A stretch of DNA of 64,000 nucleotides from an uncultured Oribacterium sp. Lineage in GTDB: Bacteria > Bacillota > Clostridia > Lachnospirales > Lachnospiraceae. The stretch spans positions 1 through 64,000 of the forward strand of contig CAAGKO010000040.1 in the NCBI GenBank assembly GCA_900770445.1. The letters run 5' to 3'. Shown here in pieces: positions 60,301 through 64,000 of the stretch; within the stretch, counting starts at the first letter, position 1, and every line of letters starts with the position of its first letter. The position numbers and the translations under genes are program-made. The notes below the pieces were generated by a model, which saw nothing but the letters and a program-made list of their open reading frames with translations, had not been told where the DNA came from and did not search any database.

Positions 60301-62958
60301 ATGAGTTTTTTTGAGAAGGTTTTCGGTACCCATTCCGATCATGAACTGAAGCGGATCGATCCGATCATCAAGAAGATCCTTTCTTATGATGAGACCATGT
60401 CCGCCATGTCAGATGAAGAGTTAAAGGCACAGACCCCGAAGTTCAAGGAGCGTCTGGCGCAGGGAGAGAGTCTGGATCAGATCCTTCCGGAGGCCTATGC
60501 TACAGTACGTGAGGCTGCATGGCGTGTGAATAAGATGAAGCACTTCCCGGTACAGCTGATCGGTGGTGTCGTTCTTCATCAGGGCCGTATCGCCGAGATG
60601 AGAACCGGTGAAGGTAAGACGCTCGTATCCACCTGTCCGGCCTATCTGAATGCGCTGGAGGGGAAGGGTGTCCACATCGTTACTGTCAACGACTACCTCG
60701 CCAAGAGAGATGCCGAGTGGATGGGACGCATCCACGAGTTTCTCGGATTAAGCGTCGGTGTGGTGCTGAACTCCATGACCACCGAGGAGCGTCAGGCAGC
60801 CTATAACTGTGATATCACCTATGTCACGAACAACGAGCTCGGTTTCGACTACCTCCGTGATAACATGGCGGTTTATAAGAATCAGCAGGTACTGCGTGGC
60901 CTTCACTACTGCATCATCGATGAGGTCGATTCCGTCCTGATCGATGAAGCACGTACACCGCTCATCATTTCCGGACAGTCCGGAAAGTCCACGAAGCTCT
61001 ATGAGGTCTGCGATGTGCTGGCCCGTCAGCTTCAGCGCGGCGAGGAGTCCGCAGAGTTCAGTAAGCTCGATGCGATCCTCGGCGAGGAGATCGAGGAGAC
61101 CGGTGACTTCATCGTCAACGAGAAGGAGAAGACCGTCAACCTCACACAGCAGGGTGTCCATAAGGTAGAGCAGTTCTTCCATATCAAGAACCTCGCAGAT
61201 CCGGAGAATCTGGAAATCCAGCACTGTGTGATCCTGGCACTTCGTGCAAACAACCTGATGCACCGTGATAAGGATTACGTGGTCAAGGATGATGAGGTAC
61301 TCATCGTCGACGAGTTCACCGGACGTATCATGCCGGGCCGTCGTTACAGCGATGGTCTCCATCAGGCGATCGAGGCGAAGGAGCATGTGAACGTCAAGCG
61401 TGAGTCGAAGACCCTCGCAACGATCACTTTCCAGAACTTCTTTAACAAGTTCGATAAGAAGGCCGGCATGACCGGTACCGCACAGACTGAGGAGAAGGAG
61501 TTCCGTAACATCTATTACATGGATGTTATCTGTATCCCGACCAACAAGCCGGTACAGCGTATCGACCTCGATGATGCGGTTTATAAGTCAAAGAAGGAAA
61601 AGTTCCAGGCCGTTGTCGATGAAGCGGTGCGTATACATGAGACCGGTGCGCCGGTTCTGATCGGTACCATCAACATCGATACCTCCGAGCTCATCAGCGG
61701 CATGCTGAAGCGTCGTGGCATCAAGCACAACGTCCTGAATGCGAAGTTCCATGAGCTCGAGGCTGCCATCGTCGCAGACGCCGGTCAGCACGGCGCCGTC
61801 ACCATCGCAACCAACATGGCCGGTCGTGGTACGGATATCAAGCTGGATCCGGAGGCACTGGCCGCCGGTGGCCTTCATATCATCGGTACCGAGCGTCACG
61901 AGTCAAGACGTATCGATAACCAGCTCCGTGGCCGTGCCGGACGTCAGGGTGACCCGGGTCAGTCACAGTTCTTCATTTCACTCGAGGATGATCTGATGCG
62001 TCTCTTCGGTTCCGAGCGTCTCATGAATATGTTCGAGGCACTGGGCGTGCCGGAGGGTGAGCAGATTCATCACAAGATGCTGTCCAATGCCATCGAGAAG
62101 GCACAGGAGAAGATCGAGCTGAACAACTATGGCATCCGTGAGAACCTCCTGAAGTACGACGAGGTCAACAACGAGCAGCGTGATGTCATCTATGCAGAGC
62201 GTGAGAAGGTCCTGAACGGTGACGATCTCCGTCCGACCATCATCAACTTCATCCAGGACATCATCGAGAACTATGTCGATGCGAACGTTCCGGAGGACTC
62301 CACCGCGAAGGACTGGGATCTCAGTGGTCTCAATGACACACTGATGAGCATCATCCCGCTTCCGAAGCTGCAGCTCACTGAGGAGCAGTTCAACTCGATG
62401 ACGAAGAACGAGTTCAAGCAGCTTCTGAAGGAAGAGGCCATCAAGCTCTATGAACAGAAGGAAGCCTCCTTCCCGAATCCGGAGCAGCTCCGTGAGGTAG
62501 AGCGTGTCATCCTTCTTCGTGTGATCGACCAGAAGTGGATGAACCACATCGATGATATGGATATCATCCGTGACGGTATCGGCCTTCAGGCATACGGCCA
62601 GAAGGATCCGCTCGTAGAGTATAAGATCCAGGGCTATCAGATGTTTGGCGATATGACACGTGCCATCAAGGAAGATACCGTACGCATCCTGTACCATATT
62701 CAGGTAGAGCAGAAGGTGGAGCGTGAGCAGCAGGCACAGGTTACCGGTACCAACCGTGACGACACCCTCGTGCAGGCACCGAAGAAGCGTTCCATCCGCA
62801 AAATCTATCCGAACGATCCGTGCCCATGTGGATCCGGCAAGAAGTACAAGCAGTGCCACGGCCGTGACGAGTACCAGAAGATGATGAATCAGAAGGTATC
62901 CGAAGCACAGGCAGAGAAGGCACAGGATGAAATGCTTGATCATGCCGGCAAAAACTAA
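60301..62958 (+). CDS. secA: preprotein translocase ATPase SecA
   Basis: Motor of the Sec export channel. 885 residues. Walker A MRTGEGKTLV near 100, VNDYLAKRDAEWM, DEVDSVLIDEARTPL (DEAD-like motif), and motif MTGTAQTEEKEF. The second nucleotide-binding domain has TNMAGRGTDIKL and GRAGRQGDPGQSQFF. The C-terminal zinc-binding tail CPCGSGKKYKQCHG is near 838-851, as in SecB-type tails, followed by a 30-residue charged end. AAGGAG lies 11 bases before the ATG. Confidence 0.97.
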   Translation: MSFFEKVFGTHSDHELKRIDPIIKKILSYDETMSAMSDEELKAQTPKFKERLAQGESLDQILPEAYATVREAAWRVNKMKHFPVQLIGGVVLHQGRIAEMRTGEGKTLVSTCPAYLNALEGKGVHIVTVNDYLAKRDAEWMGRIHEFLGLSVGVVLNSMTTEERQAAYNCDITYVTNNELGFDYLRDNMAVYKNQQVLRGLHYCIIDEVDSVLIDEARTPLIISGQSGKSTKLYEVCDVLARQLQRGEESAEFSKLDAILGEEIEETGDFIVNEKEKTVNLTQQGVHKVEQFFHIKNLADPENLEIQHCVILALRANNLMHRDKDYVVKDDEVLIVDEFTGRIMPGRRYSDGLHQAIEAKEHVNVKRESKTLATITFQNFFNKFDKKAGMTGTAQTEEKEFRNIYYMDVICIPTNKPVQRIDLDDAVYKSKKEKFQAVVDEAVRIHETGAPVLIGTINIDTSELISGMLKRRGIKHNVLNAKFHELEAAIVADAGQHGAVTIATNMAGRGTDIKLDPEALAAGGLHIIGTERHESRRIDNQLRGRAGRQGDPGQSQFFISLEDDLMRLFGSERLMNMFEALGVPEGEQIHHKMLSNAIEKAQEKIELNNYGIRENLLKYDEVNNEQRDVIYAEREKVLNGDDLRPTIINFIQDIIENYVDANVPEDSTAKDWDLSGLNDTLMSIIPLPKLQLTEEQFNSMTKNEFKQLLKEEAIKLYEQKEASFPNPEQLREVERVILLRVIDQKWMNHIDDMDIIRDGIGLQAYGQKDPLVEYKIQGYQMFGDMTRAIKEDTVRILYHIQVEQKVEREQQAQVTGTNRDDTLVQAPKKRSIRKIYPNDPCPCGSGKKYKQCHGRDEYQKMMNQKVSEAQAEKAQDEMLDHAGKN

Positions 62959-62964
62959 GTAAGC

Positions 62965-63020
62965 TTTCCTGCCCCCGCAGGGAAAGGCCGCGGATCATCA
63001 TCGAATGCTTCGCGGCCTTT
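62965..63020 (+). terminator. terminator of secA
   Basis: AAAGGCCGCG (62983-62992) pairs with CGCGGCCTTT (63011-63020), ending in TTTTAT. A smaller TTTCCTGC/GCAGGGAAA hairpin directly precedes it. Confidence 0.85.
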
Positions 63021-63129
63021 TATATACTTCGCCTCTGTTTTCCGACCGCTGGCACCTTCCGGGTGCCTGTACGTCAGGGAAGCAGAGCAGCAGTGACGAT
63101 GTAAACCCATAGCATGTAAAGGAAAACAA

Positions 63130-64000
63130 ATGATCATTGAGTTAGACCAGTACAAATTTGAGCTTGGCCAGAAGGAACAGGCACTCCGGGACCTCGGCGC
63201 TTCCCTGGATCTCGATAACAAGAAAAAGCGTATCGCCGAGCTCGATCGTATGATGGAAGAGCCGGATTTCTGGACCGACCCGGAAAAGGCAAACCAGTAC
63301 TCCACCGAGGACCGTCGTCTGAAGGACGAGGTAAAAAGCTACGAAGAGCTTGCGCAGTCCTATGAGGATATCGGCGCACTGATCGAGATGGCCGAAGAGG
63401 AGGATGACCAGGATTCCGTCGCGGAAGTCAAGGAAATGCTGGATGATTTCATCGAGCGCCTCGATCAGATGTCGACGAAGCTTCTTCTTTCCGGAGAATA
63501 TGACAACATGAACGCTATCCTGCGTCTCAATGCCGGTGCCGGTGGTACCGAGTCCAACGACTGGGCCGGTATGCTGTACCGTATGTATACCCGCTGGGCG
63601 GAGCGTCACGGCTTCACCCTGAAAGTGCTGGATTATCTGGAGGGCGATGAAGCCGGTATCAAATCCGTCACCATCGAGATCGATGGCGAGTATGCCTATG
63701 GCTACCTTCGTTCCGAGGCCGGTGTACACCGTCTGGTACGTATCTCTCCGTTCAATGCACAGGCGAAGCGTCAGACCTCCTTCGTATCCTGTGATGTCAT
63801 GCCGGACATCGAGACCGAGATCGACATCGAGATTCGCCCGGAAGACATCAAGATGGAGGTATACCGTGCGTCCGGTGCCGGTGGACAGCATATCAATAAG
63901 ACTTCCTCCGCCGTTCGACTGATCCATATCCCGACCGGTATCGTCGTGGCCTGCCAGGAGGAGCGTTCACAGCTCCAGAACCGTAATAAGGCGATGCAGA
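63130..64000 (+). CDS. prfB: peptide chain release factor 2, 5' part
   Basis: Terminates translation at UGA and UAA. 290 codons are inside the window and the gene runs off its right edge. Visible features: LNAGAGGTESNDWAGMLYRM, the SPF stop-codon recognition tripeptide in RISPFNAQAKRQT, and the catalytic GGQ in SGAGGQHINKT. The frame is open from the ATG at 63130 through the N-terminal helix region (LRDLGASLDLDNKKKRIAEL), with no in-frame UGA, so the programmed frameshift common in prfB is absent. The ribosome site is weak (AAAGGAAA). Confidence 0.95.
   Translation, partial: MIIELDQYKFELGQKEQALRDLGASLDLDNKKKRIAELDRMMEEPDFWTDPEKANQYSTEDRRLKDEVKSYEELAQSYEDIGALIEMAEEEDDQDSVAEVKEMLDDFIERLDQMSTKLLLSGEYDNMNAILRLNAGAGGTESNDWAGMLYRMYTRWAERHGFTLKVLDYLEGDEAGIKSVTIEIDGEYAYGYLRSEAGVHRLVRISPFNAQAKRQTSFVSCDVMPDIETEIDIEIRPEDIKMEVYRASGAGGQHINKTSSAVRLIHIPTGIVVACQEERSQLQNRNKAMQ

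Noticed and set aside
1..64000. Prophage, transposase, integrase, toxin-antitoxin pair or restriction-modification system
   Set aside because: No gene with such motifs was seen. The DUF3990 gene is the only toxin-like candidate and has no partner gene.

Overview
The window looks like chromosomal DNA of a moderately GC-rich member of the Clostridia, most like Lachnospiraceae. Support for this: strong AGGAGG-type ribosome sites, the Firmicute gene order rimP-nusA-rnpM-ylxQ-infB-rbfA-nrnA-truB/ribF-rpsO-pnp, a T-box in front of thrS, a DUF3990 protein of lachnospiral type, and LytS/AraC-type two-component genes. There is no phage, insertion sequence, integrase or CRISPR array. One gene (1681-2850) is clearly AT-richer than its surroundings.

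Layout. 1-16.7 kb: a D,D-carboxypeptidase, the AT-rich DUF3990 gene, an FHA-ABC exporter, a LacI regulator, nudC-asparaginase, a two-component system, an SLH protein, and a MacAB-like exporter with a duplicated adaptor. 16.7-22.8 kb: pyrG with a candidate attenuator, a metal exporter with a very His-rich loop, a BTAD regulator and an NSS symporter. 22.8-37.2 kb: the translation/RNA core operon (with a shortened RimP and a TruB-RibF fusion), rpsO, pnp, gltX and a UvrD-type helicase. 37.3-42.6 kb: a second OmpR system, a small protein, an M28-like protein lacking metal ligands, and an AEC transporter. 42.7-44.7 kb, minus strand: a small secreted protein, tRNA-Pro, and an HD hydrolase paired with a DNPH1-like N-glycosidase. 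44.9-53.6 kb: a solute-binding lipoprotein, LytS-type kinase and AraC-type regulator, followed by a second binding protein, a fused permease and an ATPase with insertions. 53.6-64 kb: T-box and thrS, TRIC channel, SDR, NlpC/P60 hydrolase, hpf, secA and the 5' part of prfB.

The pattern most worth following is a set of intergenic repeats that share interchangeable modules (82-172, 11036-11100, 43258-43304, 44753-44816, 57866-57891, 60067-60146). They recombine at least four sequence blocks in different orders and on both strands, always between genes or in 5' leaders, much like BOX-type modular elements. Other notable points are the TruB-RibF fusion, a RimP without its C-terminal domain, a ThrRS without TGS, the DNPH1-HD pair, and two binding proteins flanking a two-component system.

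All calls come from reading the sequence by eye. Family names rest on recalled motifs and were not checked by database search.
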